From Endozoicomonas montiporae CL-33 (GTDB lineage: Bacteria > Pseudomonadota > Gammaproteobacteria > Pseudomonadales > Endozoicomonadaceae), in the NCBI RefSeq assembly GCF_001583435.1, contig NZ_CP013251.1, positions 2,005,617-2,069,616 of the forward strand: a DNA stretch of 64,000 bases, in the 5' to 3' direction. Positions 35,051-42,787 of this stretch are shown piece by piece. A model generated the notes under the pieces. That model saw only the letters and a list, made by a program, of their open reading frames with translations. It was not told the DNA's origin and did not search any database. Both the position numbers and the translations under genes were made by a program. The first letter of the stretch is position 1. The number at the start of each line of letters is the position of its first letter.

Positions 35051-37966
35051 ATGGCAGCAATTACATATAAAGGGGAAAGCCTGATCGCCACCAAGCAGGC
35101 CAATGGCGAGGTGATGAATATTGACCGGGTTATCCTGGCTAATATCCCCGGGCTGGATCCGGGCAAGCCGGTAGACCGCAACGAGCAGCTGCCGCCTGCG
35201 GAGCATATTGTCCTGGACGAACCTGTCTCCCAGCATGGTTACATTAACCCGAACCTTGTTGTTTATGCCCTGCACATGGGTACTGGTGGTGATCCTTTCG
35301 AGTTTAACTGGCTGGGGCTGTACTGCTCCGCAGACGACACCGTGGTCGCTATTAATTACATGCCTACCCAGGGCAAAGACCCGTCCATGGCCTTGACCCG
35401 CAACTTATTGCTGGAGTATTCCGGAGCGCAGGAAACAGGGGATATTCATATCCCTGCTGAATCTTGGATGGTGGATTTTTCCCAGCGTATGGATGGTACT
35501 GACGGGCGATCCCGGCAGATGACGCAGGATGTGTTTGGGCGACAGCTGTTTTATGGGGATGCATGTAAAGTAGTTAAAGGCTCCGGTGGGTATTATGAGC
35601 TGCTGCCGGGTGAAGGCTATGTGGCTGGGATTCGTTTTGATTATCCTGGTAAGTCTGTTTTGGTTTCTGATACGCCGACTTCTATCTGGTTGGATGTTTC
35701 CCAGCAGGGAAATGCCATGTCTGACATTCAGCCGGTGGTTAATGTGATGGTTTCGGATCAGGAACAGGTGGATTATATTGATGATTCTGGAGTGCAGCAT
35801 TATTTAGAAAAAATTTCGAGCATCTCATCGAATTCAGTTGTTTCAGATGATCGCATGGTGTTGCGGACAAATGGTTTATTTACTGAAAGAGTTTTAGGTG
35901 AGATAGATGTACGTGATTTTGGTGCCATAGGTAATGGCATTACCGATAATACAGCAGCGTTGCAAGCGTGTTTTGAGTTCGCAATACGTAACAAGTATAC
36001 GGTTCGTATTCCCAGAGGCGTATACGAATTCTCTAGAATATCTCTAAATATGTCAGGAGAGCTGACCATAAAAGGAGATTCAAATACCATACTGCATAGC
36101 ACGTTAAGTGAGCCTGATTCTAATAAAGCAGCTATTCGTTTTTCTGGAAGCCCAATCAAAGACTATAGCGTAGTCAAAAACGGAGTTAACAGACACGACG
36201 CATCTGTAACCATGGAAGATACAGCTGGTATACAGCCCGGCGATTTAGCGATCTTTAGCTCAAATCAGTTAATTGATACCGACCATCGTGGTTTCTGGAA
36301 AATGGGATTTGTGGGCAGGGTTTCATCCATTTCAGGCAATAAAGTTACACTCGAAGATGCTCCTCCTGTATGGCTTCCTTCGGAAGAGTCATTCAACATT
36401 ACCGTTACAGAGAAAATAAGCGCATCGCAATTCAAAGTATCTGGATTAACTGACCGCCGTGGATCAATGTATCCAATAACAGGGATTAGCGGAAACAACT
36501 CAGAAGAAGTCAGGAATATTACAGATTATGACCCATTAACTAATATCGTTACTTGTGAATCGACATGGCTATCACCTCCAGAAGTTGGGGATGTTTTTCG
36601 ATTAGATAAATTAACTCAAGTTAGAATAAGTAGACCGTTAACTGTGTCTCTATCCGGGGGGGTGACATTAACAAGAGATAAGCATTTAACAGCAAATGCG
36701 GGAGATGGCGGTTTTTTAGGTTTGCAGCTTCAAGAAAACGCTGATAGCACAGTTGAAGATTGGTCTATTGAAAATTTTTCAGAAACCAACTTTAAATATA
36801 TGTACTCATATAAATCAGTTATTCGTAACTGTAAAAGTAAAGGAGCCAATCGAATTTACAGTGGGTATGATGGCACTGGTTATGGACTGCTGGATGTGTC
36901 CAGTTACAGGTGTCAATACCTGAATAATGATATTTCATTTTGCAGGTGTGGGTTTACGACAGCCGGAGCAGTAGCTCTTTCTGTATATTCTGTAGTACGA
37001 GATAACAGAATTACAGGTGGAGGGGTATCTTACACTGGCGAGGGAATACACCCCCATGGGAATCAGGTATCTTATGGATTTGGAGGGCATGGAAATGCAT
37101 ACCATCTTATATACTCTAATAACTATGTAAATGACTGCCACACAGGAGGTAGTTATCGAGATTACATGCCCTCGGTTTTGAAAAATGAATATACAGGATC
37201 GATGGAATATCCCTTCTACTTACATCAGATACGTGGAGGGATTTTCAAAGGCAATATTTTTAAACCTATTACAAAAGGAGAACATTTCGTAGAGTTGCGA
37301 GGTGGTATTTATAATGCAGAAGAGCCGCTAATTATTAGCGAAAATGTCGCTTATGAATTGGAAGGTGCTTTTGTTGGACTTGTAACAGTAACTGATGAGA
37401 CAGTGCTAGAAAATCTACACGTCACAAGAAACACTGTGCATTTCAACAAAGCCAAAAGCCAAAAAGTTGGAATATTTGGTACAACTACAGGTGTCAGGCT
37501 TTCTAAATGCAGACTATCTGGAAATATAGTCCATTATACGTCTGCGGCAGACGACACAGTTAATACTGGATGGTATGGATTTGCTACACCTAATCGAACA
37601 TTCAAAGTTGTAAATGATTACATCATAACGGGTGAAAACCAATATTTTGTGAACATAAGCAGCAATAACACAATAGAGATACCATTTAACAATGGCACTG
37701 CTACATGCTCTATTGTCGATATAGTAGGAGAGAATAACGGAATTATTGCAACATCAGTTGTTTTGTATGAGGTTTCAGGGAACTCAGGTGATCAGTCACC
37801 TCTTGGCTTTGCTAACACCAATAGAGTTTATCCATTGAAAAGCAATGAGCTATCAAAGCCTAAAGACGGATTTGTGAATATATATCAGCAAGGACCGAAT
37901 CTGATAATCATAAACAAGCATAGTTCCGATTTGAATTTATTCGTATCTATAAAGAGGGTTGTTTAA
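35051..37966 (+). CDS. tailspike: DUF3751 tail-collar N-terminus fused to a pectate-lyase-like beta-helix
   Basis: This 971-residue receptor-binding protein has a tail-fibre attachment domain at the N-terminus (to about 190), starting MAAITYKGESLIATKQANGE. From about residue 285 (DVRDFGAIGNGITDNTAALQ, then IPRGVYEFSRI) there is the entrance of a pectin-lyase-fold beta-helix, the typical depolymerase architecture. From about 35800 on the sequence is much more AT-rich than the upstream tail genes, so the receptor-binding part was probably acquired by exchange. The gene overlaps the S74 chaperone gene by one base (TAATG). Confidence 0.85.
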   Translation: MAAITYKGESLIATKQANGEVMNIDRVILANIPGLDPGKPVDRNEQLPPAEHIVLDEPVSQHGYINPNLVVYALHMGTGGDPFEFNWLGLYCSADDTVVAINYMPTQGKDPSMALTRNLLLEYSGAQETGDIHIPAESWMVDFSQRMDGTDGRSRQMTQDVFGRQLFYGDACKVVKGSGGYYELLPGEGYVAGIRFDYPGKSVLVSDTPTSIWLDVSQQGNAMSDIQPVVNVMVSDQEQVDYIDDSGVQHYLEKISSISSNSVVSDDRMVLRTNGLFTERVLGEIDVRDFGAIGNGITDNTAALQACFEFAIRNKYTVRIPRGVYEFSRISLNMSGELTIKGDSNTILHSTLSEPDSNKAAIRFSGSPIKDYSVVKNGVNRHDASVTMEDTAGIQPGDLAIFSSNQLIDTDHRGFWKMGFVGRVSSISGNKVTLEDAPPVWLPSEESFNITVTEKISASQFKVSGLTDRRGSMYPITGISGNNSEEVRNITDYDPLTNIVTCESTWLSPPEVGDVFRLDKLTQVRISRPLTVSLSGGVTLTRDKHLTANAGDGGFLGLQLQENADSTVEDWSIENFSETNFKYMYSYKSVIRNCKSKGANRIYSGYDGTGYGLLDVSSYRCQYLNNDISFCRCGFTTAGAVALSVYSVVRDNRITGGGVSYTGEGIHPHGNQVSYGFGGHGNAYHLIYSNNYVNDCHTGGSYRDYMPSVLKNEYTGSMEYPFYLHQIRGGIFKGNIFKPITKGEHFVELRGGIYNAEEPLIISENVAYELEGAFVGLVTVTDETVLENLHVTRNTVHFNKAKSQKVGIFGTTTGVRLSKCRLSGNIVHYTSAADDTVNTGWYGFATPNRTFKVVNDYIITGENQYFVNISSNNTIEIPFNNGTATCSIVDIVGENNGIIATSVVLYEVSGNSGDQSPLGFANTNRVYPLKSNELSKPKDGFVNIYQQGPNLIIINKHSSDLNLFVSIKRVV

Positions 37967-38514
37967 TGGCTTTTCCATTTCTGGCATCCAATAGTGCCCG
38001 TACTGTGCTGTTTGTTAACTGCTATGACCCTGTTGCGGACTTCACTATTCGATTTAATGATGCTAGTGGAGACAGAGTTGCGTTTAGGACTAGGGATGTA
38101 GCACCTACTGACACACGTTTTAACTTAGGCAATAGCGGTTCACGTTGGAATAATGTTTACACTGTCAGCGGTATAATTCAAACATCAGATGAAAGAAACA
38201 AGCAAGATTTACGAGACATTTCTGTAATTGAAAAAGATGTGGCTCAAAAAATCAAAGGAATAATTAAAGCTTTCCGTTTCAAGCATGCAGTAAAAATTAA
38301 AGGCAATAAGGCTAGAACTCATATTGGTGTGATTGCTCAGGAAGTTGAAAAAACCTTTTCAGATGCGGGGCTTGATGCGTTTGAGTACGGGATTCTTTGC
38401 TTTGATGAGTGGGATGAAGACGTTGATGACGAGGGCTACATAATTGCAGAGGCCGGAGATCGTTATTCTATTCGCTATGATGAACTTTGTATGTTTATTT
38501 TGGCATCACTATGA
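37966..38514 (+). CDS. peptidase S74-type intramolecular chaperone domain encoded as a separate protein
   Basis: This 182-residue protein has the S74 endosialidase-chaperone motif TSDERNK, with catalytic Ser74 and Lys79 in S-D-E-R-N-K. The conserved helix THIGVIAQEVEKTF and C-terminal YSIRYDELCMFIL follow. In most phages this domain is the cleavable C-terminus of the tailspike, folding the trimer before releasing itself. Here it is on its own, with about 70 residues of fibre-like sequence before the motif, and it overlaps the spike gene by one base. It may fold the upstream spike in trans or be the end of a second short fibre. Confidence 0.85.
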   Translation: MAFPFLASNSARTVLFVNCYDPVADFTIRFNDASGDRVAFRTRDVAPTDTRFNLGNSGSRWNNVYTVSGIIQTSDERNKQDLRDISVIEKDVAQKIKGIIKAFRFKHAVKIKGNKARTHIGVIAQEVEKTFSDAGLDAFEYGILCFDEWDEDVDDEGYIIAEAGDRYSIRYDELCMFILASL

Positions 38515-39035
38515 TTTTTTTAAACAATAATAACCTGTCAGGATTTAACTTAACTGTCAGAGCCAATTTCCGAATAGAAACCAAGGAGCTGTCTGGCCAG
38601 ACCAGCAGCTCCACCCGTTCGGAGGAAGGCATTAAACCCTGCACACTATCCGTCAGTCTGCAGATTCCTTTCGACAACAGCGCCGATCTGACCCGCCTGC
38701 GGGAGCTGGCCACTGCCCTGGACAGTGCGGGCAATTTGCAGGTGTACGATATCGTCAACGAAACCGCCGCCGCCATGAAGGTGCGGCAGGTGACGTTTAT
38801 GGATAATTTCACCGTAAGCCAGGCTGATAACCTGAAAGCCTGGCAGGTGAATTTTACCCTTGCAGAATACCTGTCTATCCCGGAAAAGACCGAGCAACGA
38901 CAGCCCCAGAAAACCGCCAGTGACCAGAGTGCCGATGGTGAAACCGTGGGCGATGTACCTCCACCCACTAACCAGGAAGAACAGCAGTCTCTGGCTATTC
39001 GGATATTGCAACGACTGGACGACGCACTGGCATAA
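38511..39035 (+). CDS. phage baseplate/tail protein of unknown type
   Basis: This 174-residue protein starts at ATG 38511 (ATGA overlap with the S74 gene). GC content returns to that of the other tail genes after the first 20 codons. The C-terminal part is Gln/Pro-rich. It lies before the hub gene, in the place of a tail tip or hub-associated protein (gpU-like). Family assignment is uncertain. Confidence 0.65.
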   Translation: MIFLNNNNLSGFNLTVRANFRIETKELSGQTSSSTRSEEGIKPCTLSVSLQIPFDNSADLTRLRELATALDSAGNLQVYDIVNETAAAMKVRQVTFMDNFTVSQADNLKAWQVNFTLAEYLSIPEKTEQRQPQKTASDQSADGETVGDVPPPTNQEEQQSLAIRILQRLDDALA

Positions 39036-39050
39036 CGCCAAAGGATTGCC

Positions 39051-39749
39051 ATGAAAATCATCAAGCAGTTACTGGTTAATGGTGAAGAGGTTGGACTGAT
39101 CAGCGATGAGACCCGGCTGGAACTGTCCAGCCCGGGACGCGCCCGTTTTTTAGTGCAATCTGATAAACCATTGACGGGAGTCGTGCAGTTTTCGGTGGGT
39201 TGGTCGGGTATGGAGCTGTACCGGCTGTTTGTTGGCTATATCGACAAGCCGCCCACCACTGTCAACGCTAAACAGCAGCTGCTGTTTTGCCGGGAGTTGT
39301 CTGCCGCCCTGAATCGCCCGCTGCCTATGGGGCTGCGCCATGTTTCCCTGAAGGATGTTCTGGCAAAAATCAGCCAGCAGACCGAACTGGTTTTTGTGAC
39401 TTCCAGCGCCAGCTATACCCGGAAACAGGCCAGCCATTTCCATCATATCGGAGGTGGGTATATGGCCATGGACGCTATCGGGCAGGTGTTCAATATCCCC
39501 CAATATATCTGGCAGCAACAGGGCGATGGTTCGATCTATGTGGGCAGCTGGAGTGGTAGCCGCTGGGCATCAAGACCAGTGCAGATCCCCGACAAGTTTT
39601 TCACCGAACACCTGGCCTTCAACAGCGCCCGCATGATGATGGCACCCAGCCTGCGCCCGGGTGTGCAATTCAATCGCGGCATTATCAACTGCCTGACCTG
39701 CAGCAACGACAGCATGGTGATTACATGGACGCCATTAAAAGAATTGTGA
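39051..39749 (+). CDS. baseplate hub-type protein (gpD-like candidate)
   Basis: This 232-residue protein fits a hub domain of contractile tails: an N-terminal beta-rich domain (FLVQSDKPLTGVVQFSVGWS) and a LysM-like KDVLAKISQQTELVF segment. It overlaps the spike gene by 25 bases. It is shorter than P2 gpD, so the hub role is inferred from position and fold-like features. Confidence 0.6.
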   Translation: MKIIKQLLVNGEEVGLISDETRLELSSPGRARFLVQSDKPLTGVVQFSVGWSGMELYRLFVGYIDKPPTTVNAKQQLLFCRELSAALNRPLPMGLRHVSLKDVLAKISQQTELVFVTSSASYTRKQASHFHHIGGGYMAMDAIGQVFNIPQYIWQQQGDGSIYVGSWSGSRWASRPVQIPDKFFTEHLAFNSARMMMAPSLRPGVQFNRGIINCLTCSNDSMVITWTPLKEL

Positions 39750-40441
39750 TGCGACTCTGGCCAGAGCTGAACTACGGCTACCACCTGCCCATGCTGGCCC
39801 GGGTAATCAAGATTACGGATGCACCGAAAGACGGTGGCGACTGCACAATGGATCGCCCCCGTTTTGCCGTGGATATCCAGCCATTAAACCAGCATGGTGA
39901 AGAACAGGGCGAACTGTTGCCCGACGTTCCGGTGGCCATCCCCTACGCTGGCAACCATCGCGGCTTTTACAACCTGCCCGATCCCGGCTCTATTGTTGAA
40001 TACACTTTTGCCTTTGGCAGACCCGACCAGCCCTATGTGCGCTCCACCCTGCCCATCGGCCTGAAACTGCCAACGGTAGACAAGGACGAAGCCCGCTGGC
40101 AAAAATCGGCAGCAATCTACCAGGGCTATGATTCAGACGACAACTGGCATCGGGCAACGCCGGAAAATATCAAGGACAGCGCCGGAAAAATCCGGGAATG
40201 CCAGGCCAAGGTCAAGCAGCTGTTAAAAAGCCCCAAGACCTGGCTGGGCAGTGACAGCGAGAATGTGCTGCGGATTTTGTCTGATGCTTTAACCGTAATG
40301 GAAACCGCCCTGACCACTATAGCCAACCATACCCATAACGGTGGTAGTACGCCTAAGCCGGATCAATCCGGCATAATTAGCGGAGCCGCCAACCAGATTG
40401 GCTCTATTAAATCCAGCAGACTGGATCCCATCACGGAGTAG
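39725..40441 (+). CDS. baseplate spike/central protein (gpV-like)
   Basis: This 238-residue protein has an OB-like N-terminal beta domain (YHLPMLARVIKITDAPKD, later PVAIPYAGNHRGFYNLPDPG) typical of contractile-tail spikes. It ends with a repeat-like SGIISGAANQIGSIKSSRLD and a metal-binding-like THNGGS segment. It would form the membrane-piercing tip. It is the last structural gene. Confidence 0.7.
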   Translation: MDAIKRIVMRLWPELNYGYHLPMLARVIKITDAPKDGGDCTMDRPRFAVDIQPLNQHGEEQGELLPDVPVAIPYAGNHRGFYNLPDPGSIVEYTFAFGRPDQPYVRSTLPIGLKLPTVDKDEARWQKSAAIYQGYDSDDNWHRATPENIKDSAGKIRECQAKVKQLLKSPKTWLGSDSENVLRILSDALTVMETALTTIANHTHNGGSTPKPDQSGIISGAANQIGSIKSSRLDPITE

Positions 40442-40451
40442 TTGTTTTTTC

Positions 40452-41273
40452 ATGTCCCGTAACTTCAAGCCGCTAATTCCATGGATTGGCGGCAAGCGTA
40501 AATTAGCCCCGCATATCCTGCCGCTGTTTCCTAATCACACCTGCTATGTCGAGCCATTTTGTGGCGCTGCCGCGTTGTTCTTTCTGAAAGAAGAATCAAA
40601 GGTCGAAGTTTTAAATGATGTAAATGGTGACCTGGTGAATTTATACCGGGTGGTAAAACATCATCTGGAAGAATTGTATAAACAATTTAAATGGACTCTG
40701 ACCAGCCGCCAGAATTATGAATGGTTGTTAAAAACAAAGCCGGAAACATTAACCGATATTCAGCGAGCCTCCCGCTTTTTATATCTGCAAAAATTAGCCT
40801 TTGGTGGAAAAGTGGAAGGGCAGAGCTTTGGCACCAGTGCTACAAGCCGACCACGTTTTAATATTTTCACATTGGAGCAGGATCTCGCCGACGCGCATTT
40901 TCGCCTGGCGAATGCGACCATTGAAAATCTGGACTGGGCAAAGACCATCGAGAAATACGACAGGCCCGGCACTCTTTTCTATTGCGATCCGCCGTACTGG
41001 CAGACCGAAGGCTATGGCGTTGGTTTCCCATTTGAGAATTACGAACGCATGGCAGAACTGGCTAAAACCATTCAAGGCCGGATGATTATCAGCATCAACG
41101 ACCACCCCGACATACGCCGGGTATTTGATGGCCTGTTTATTCGTGAGATCGATTACAAATACACGGTAGGCGGAGCGCAAAATGCCAGCGATTGTGTCGA
41201 GCTGGTTTATGGAAACTGGGAACAGGACGAACATCTGGACGGGCAGGTTTCGCAGGAAGGTTTCTCGTTTTAA
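40452..41273 (+). CDS. dam: phage DNA adenine methyltransferase (Dam family)
   Basis: This 273-residue D12-class adenine methyltransferase has the SAM-binding start PWIGGKRKLAPHI and PFCGAAALFF (motif I), and the catalytic DPPYW (179-183). The start at ATG 40452 (MSRNFKPLIPWIGGK) is chosen because Dam proteins begin right before the GGK motif. The earlier in-frame ATG lies inside the spike gene. It could methylate phage DNA against host restriction or alter GATC-dependent control. It is followed at once by three small-gene cassettes. Confidence 0.92.
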   Translation: MSRNFKPLIPWIGGKRKLAPHILPLFPNHTCYVEPFCGAAALFFLKEESKVEVLNDVNGDLVNLYRVVKHHLEELYKQFKWTLTSRQNYEWLLKTKPETLTDIQRASRFLYLQKLAFGGKVEGQSFGTSATSRPRFNIFTLEQDLADAHFRLANATIENLDWAKTIEKYDRPGTLFYCDPPYWQTEGYGVGFPFENYERMAELAKTIQGRMIISINDHPDIRRVFDGLFIREIDYKYTVGGAQNASDCVELVYGNWEQDEHLDGQVSQEGFSF

Positions 41274-41277
41274 GTAC

Positions 41278-41356
41278 TGGTATATTAGGGCAAAATGCCC
41301 TAATATACCAATCAACGCAAGGGCATACCGCCCGGCACTAAACCGGAGAAAAACCG
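41278..41356 (+). promoter_or_regulatory. cassette 1 promoter, operator and leader
   Basis: The -35 is TGGTAT (41278-41283), a 17-bp spacer follows, and the -10 is TAATAT (41301-41306). A palindrome TATTAGGGCA-AAA-TGCCCTAATA covers spacer and -10 as an operator would. The leader (from about 41313) contains GCAAGGGCAT, ACCGCCCGGC and CCGGAG and is nearly identical in all three cassettes. The -10 to ATG distance is exactly 56 bases in each. GGGC can pair with GCCC, and CCGG with the CCGG next to the ribosome-binding site. Confidence 0.75.
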
Positions 41357-41575
41357 ATGGAAAATCAAGAAGCACTGTGTTCATTTATTCAAAACAGAAA
41401 ATTAGCCCTGACCCTGCTGCAACAGATTACAGCCATTACAGAAGACCATCTCGGATATGCGCCAGACGAAATAACATGGGAGCAAGCCGGAACAATGGGA
41501 TACTTACAAGTCCAGCTTGAAGAACTGGCAGAAATAGCCGGGCTGGATGTAGAAGAAATACTCGACCAAGAGTAA
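41357..41575 (+). CDS. cassette 1 small acidic protein
   Basis: This 72-residue acidic, helical protein starts MENQEALCSFIQNRK and ends with LDVEEILDQE. GGAG lies 9 bases before the ATG. It has no membrane segment and no family I recognise. Its size and acidity resemble phage moron and anti-defence proteins, but that is only a resemblance. Confidence 0.7.
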   Translation: MENQEALCSFIQNRKLALTLLQQITAITEDHLGYAPDEITWEQAGTMGYLQVQLEELAEIAGLDVEEILDQE

Positions 41576-41583
41576 CAGGAAAT

Positions 41584-41608
41584 AAAGGCTACTTCGGTAG
41601 CCTTTTTT
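41584..41608 (+). terminator. cassette 1 terminator
   Basis: The stem GGCTAC with GTAGCC around TTCG is followed by six T, 8 bases after the stop codon of the first cassette gene. It is a textbook rho-independent terminator that isolates the cassette. Confidence 0.88.
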
Positions 41609-41621
41609 GATAAATAATATA

Positions 41622-41700
41622 TTGATAAATAGGGCAAAATGCCCTAATATGTCAATCAACGCAAGGGCATACCGCCCGGCATTAAACCGGAGAAAAACCG
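41622..41700 (+). promoter_or_regulatory. cassette 2 promoter, operator and leader
   Basis: The -35 is TTGATA (41622-41627), the spacer is 17 bp and the -10 is TAATAT (41645-41650). The operator palindrome core is TAGGGCA-AAA-TGCCCTA. Its outer bases differ from cassette 1, so the conserved arms are shorter. The leader matches cassette 1 except for one C to T change, and the -10 to ATG distance is again 56 bases. Confidence 0.75.
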
Positions 41701-41919
41701 ATGAGACATCAAGACGCAATTTTCGCTGATTTCTGCCTGGAAGCTGACAAGATCGCAGCACTGGTTTACACCCTGGGAGATAGCGACCCAGCCCACCACG
41801 AAATAGAAGAGCAACAGGCTCAAGAGTTGAAAGAGATTCGGGAAAAGCTGGAACAACATTTAAAAGACCGGATACCAGACCTTGAAATGTTTTATGACGA
41901 AGTACTGGAAGCTTATTAA
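41701..41919 (+). CDS. cassette 2 small acidic protein
   Basis: This 72-residue strongly acidic helical protein contains EIEEQQAQELKEIREKLEQH and ends FYDEVLEAY. It shares length but no clear sequence with the cassette 1 product, so the regulatory module and not the gene is what is repeated. Function is unknown. Confidence 0.7.
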   Translation: MRHQDAIFADFCLEADKIAALVYTLGDSDPAHHEIEEQQAQELKEIREKLEQHLKDRIPDLEMFYDEVLEAY

Positions 41920-41922
41920 AAC

Positions 41923-41947
41923 AAAGGCCACTTAAAGTGGCCTTTTT
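41923..41947 (+). terminator. cassette 2 terminator
   Basis: AAAGGCCACTT with AAGTGGCCTTTTT forms a strong stem with a T-run, 3 bases after the second cassette stop codon. Confidence 0.85.
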
Positions 41948-41961
41948 GCTGGATTAAGTTC

Positions 41962-42040
41962 TTGTATATTAGGGCAGAATGCCCTAATATACTAATAAAC
42001 GCAAGGGCATACAGCCCGGCACTAAACCGGAGAAACACCG
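41962..42040 (+). promoter_or_regulatory. cassette 3 promoter, operator and leader
   Basis: The -35 is TTGTAT (41962-41967), the spacer is 17 bp and the -10 is TAATAT (41985-41990). The palindrome is TATTAGGGCA-GAA-TGCCCTAATA. The leader carries GCAAGGGCAT, CAGCCCGGCA and ACCGGAG with four small changes from cassette 1. The -10 to ATG distance is 56 bases, identical to the other two. Confidence 0.75.
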
Positions 42041-42214
42041 ATGACTTTACTAGAACGCCTTCACAAATCTCAGCACAGCGCATGGTTCCTGGTAAGCGAC
42101 CTGAAAGACGTTTACAAAGAACTGCCAGAAAAAGAAATTGAAGAACTCATCAAACAGGCGAAAGAATTAGAGAAGCGAATTAAAAGCCTCCAGGAACGCC
42201 AAGCCCAACAGTAA
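42041..42214 (+). CDS. cassette 3 small coiled-coil protein (57 residues)
   Basis: This short gene encodes MTLLERLHKSQHSAWFLVSD followed by a highly charged coiled coil (KEIEELIKQAKELEKRIKSL). It sits at exactly the same distance from its promoter and leader as the other two cassette genes. No family is recognised. Confidence 0.7.
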   Translation: MTLLERLHKSQHSAWFLVSDLKDVYKELPEKEIEELIKQAKELEKRIKSLQERQAQQ

Positions 42215-42217
42215 CAA

Positions 42218-42246
42218 AGGAAGGTCGCCAGCAATGGCGGCCTTTA
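42218..42246 (+). terminator. cassette 3 terminator
   Basis: AAGGTCGCCA with TGGCGGCCTTT forms a stem (one G-T pair) around GCAA, 4 bases after the third cassette stop. The T-run is short, so some readthrough into the HTH gene 5 bases later is likely. Confidence 0.65.
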
Positions 42247-42250
42247 TGTC

Positions 42251-42490
42251 ATGAGCGATATTAAATTACAAAGCCTGCGCCCTTTTTATCACCCCGATTA
42301 CCAGCCCCCAACAACGGAAGAGCTACGCGGCCTTATGAAAGATTGCGCCTGGACAGGTGCAAAGGTTGGTGCGCTGGTAGGTGTTGACAGTCGAACTGTA
42401 CGGCGCTGGACGGGTGGGGAAAGACCGATTCCTTATTCAGCCTGGCGGCTGCTGTTGTTACATGCGGGAGTGGTTGAGCTTGACGGATAA
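42251..42490 (+). CDS. small HTH protein, candidate regulator of the cassettes
   Basis: This 79-residue protein has a helix-turn-helix (WTGAKVGALVGVDSRTVRRW, about 35-54) and the common phage ending YSAWRLLLLHAGVVE. It lies directly after the three palindrome-controlled cassettes and could bind those palindromes, as Aca proteins do for anti-CRISPR operons. That link is inferred from position only. No separate promoter is evident. Confidence 0.75.
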   Translation: MSDIKLQSLRPFYHPDYQPPTTEELRGLMKDCAWTGAKVGALVGVDSRTVRRWTGGERPIPYSAWRLLLLHAGVVELDG

Positions 42491-42501
42491 AAACTGACTA
42501 G

Positions 42502-42544
42502 CCCCCATCATGCTTAGAGAATCTCTGCTGCATGATGGGGGTTT
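42502..42544. terminator. bidirectional terminator
   Basis: A 12-bp perfect stem, CCCCCATCATGC with GCATGATGGGGG, followed by TTT lies between the stop codons of the convergent genes ending at 42490 and 42552. Confidence 0.8.
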
Positions 42545-42551
42545 GATTCAC

Positions 42552-42761
42552 TTATTCTTCATACTTCTCAAGTGAAGTAGATCTAAAGGTTGCTCTCTCT
42601 AGTTTATTATTATCAAAGTACTCAACAGATACATCTCCATCTGAAAACCCTATAGCCTTCAAATCTGCCAAGTGCTGATCCACTCCAACTATTCCCGTGA
42701 CAGTCATTAAGGGGCCGCCGGATTTTAGCTGAACAACATCACCGTGTGTAAAAGGCATCAT
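42552..42761 (-). CDS. DUF2158 (YodC-like) small protein
   Basis: This 69-residue protein (or 68 from the second ATG) has the YodC/DUF2158 pattern: GDVVQLKSGGPLMTVTGI, a central variable part, then VEYFDNNKLERATF. GAGGTAAGA precedes the start. The family is an SH3-like fold of unknown function, common in phages and accessory DNA. Confidence 0.85.
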   Translation of the reverse strand: MMPFTHGDVVQLKSGGPLMTVTGIVGVDQHLADLKAIGFSDGDVSVEYFDNNKLERATFRSTSLEKYEE

Positions 42762-42787
42762 TCTTACCTCATATTACCTTTGACGAA

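Noticed and set aside
40398..40451. Earlier in-frame start for the Dam methylase
   Set aside because: It lies inside the spike gene and adds 18 residues not found in the family; ATG 40452 begins right before the conserved GGK motif.
41278..42040. CRISPR array or simple tandem repeat
   Set aside because: The repeated modules are about 340 bp apart and each precedes an open gene with a terminator; spacing and content do not fit CRISPR.
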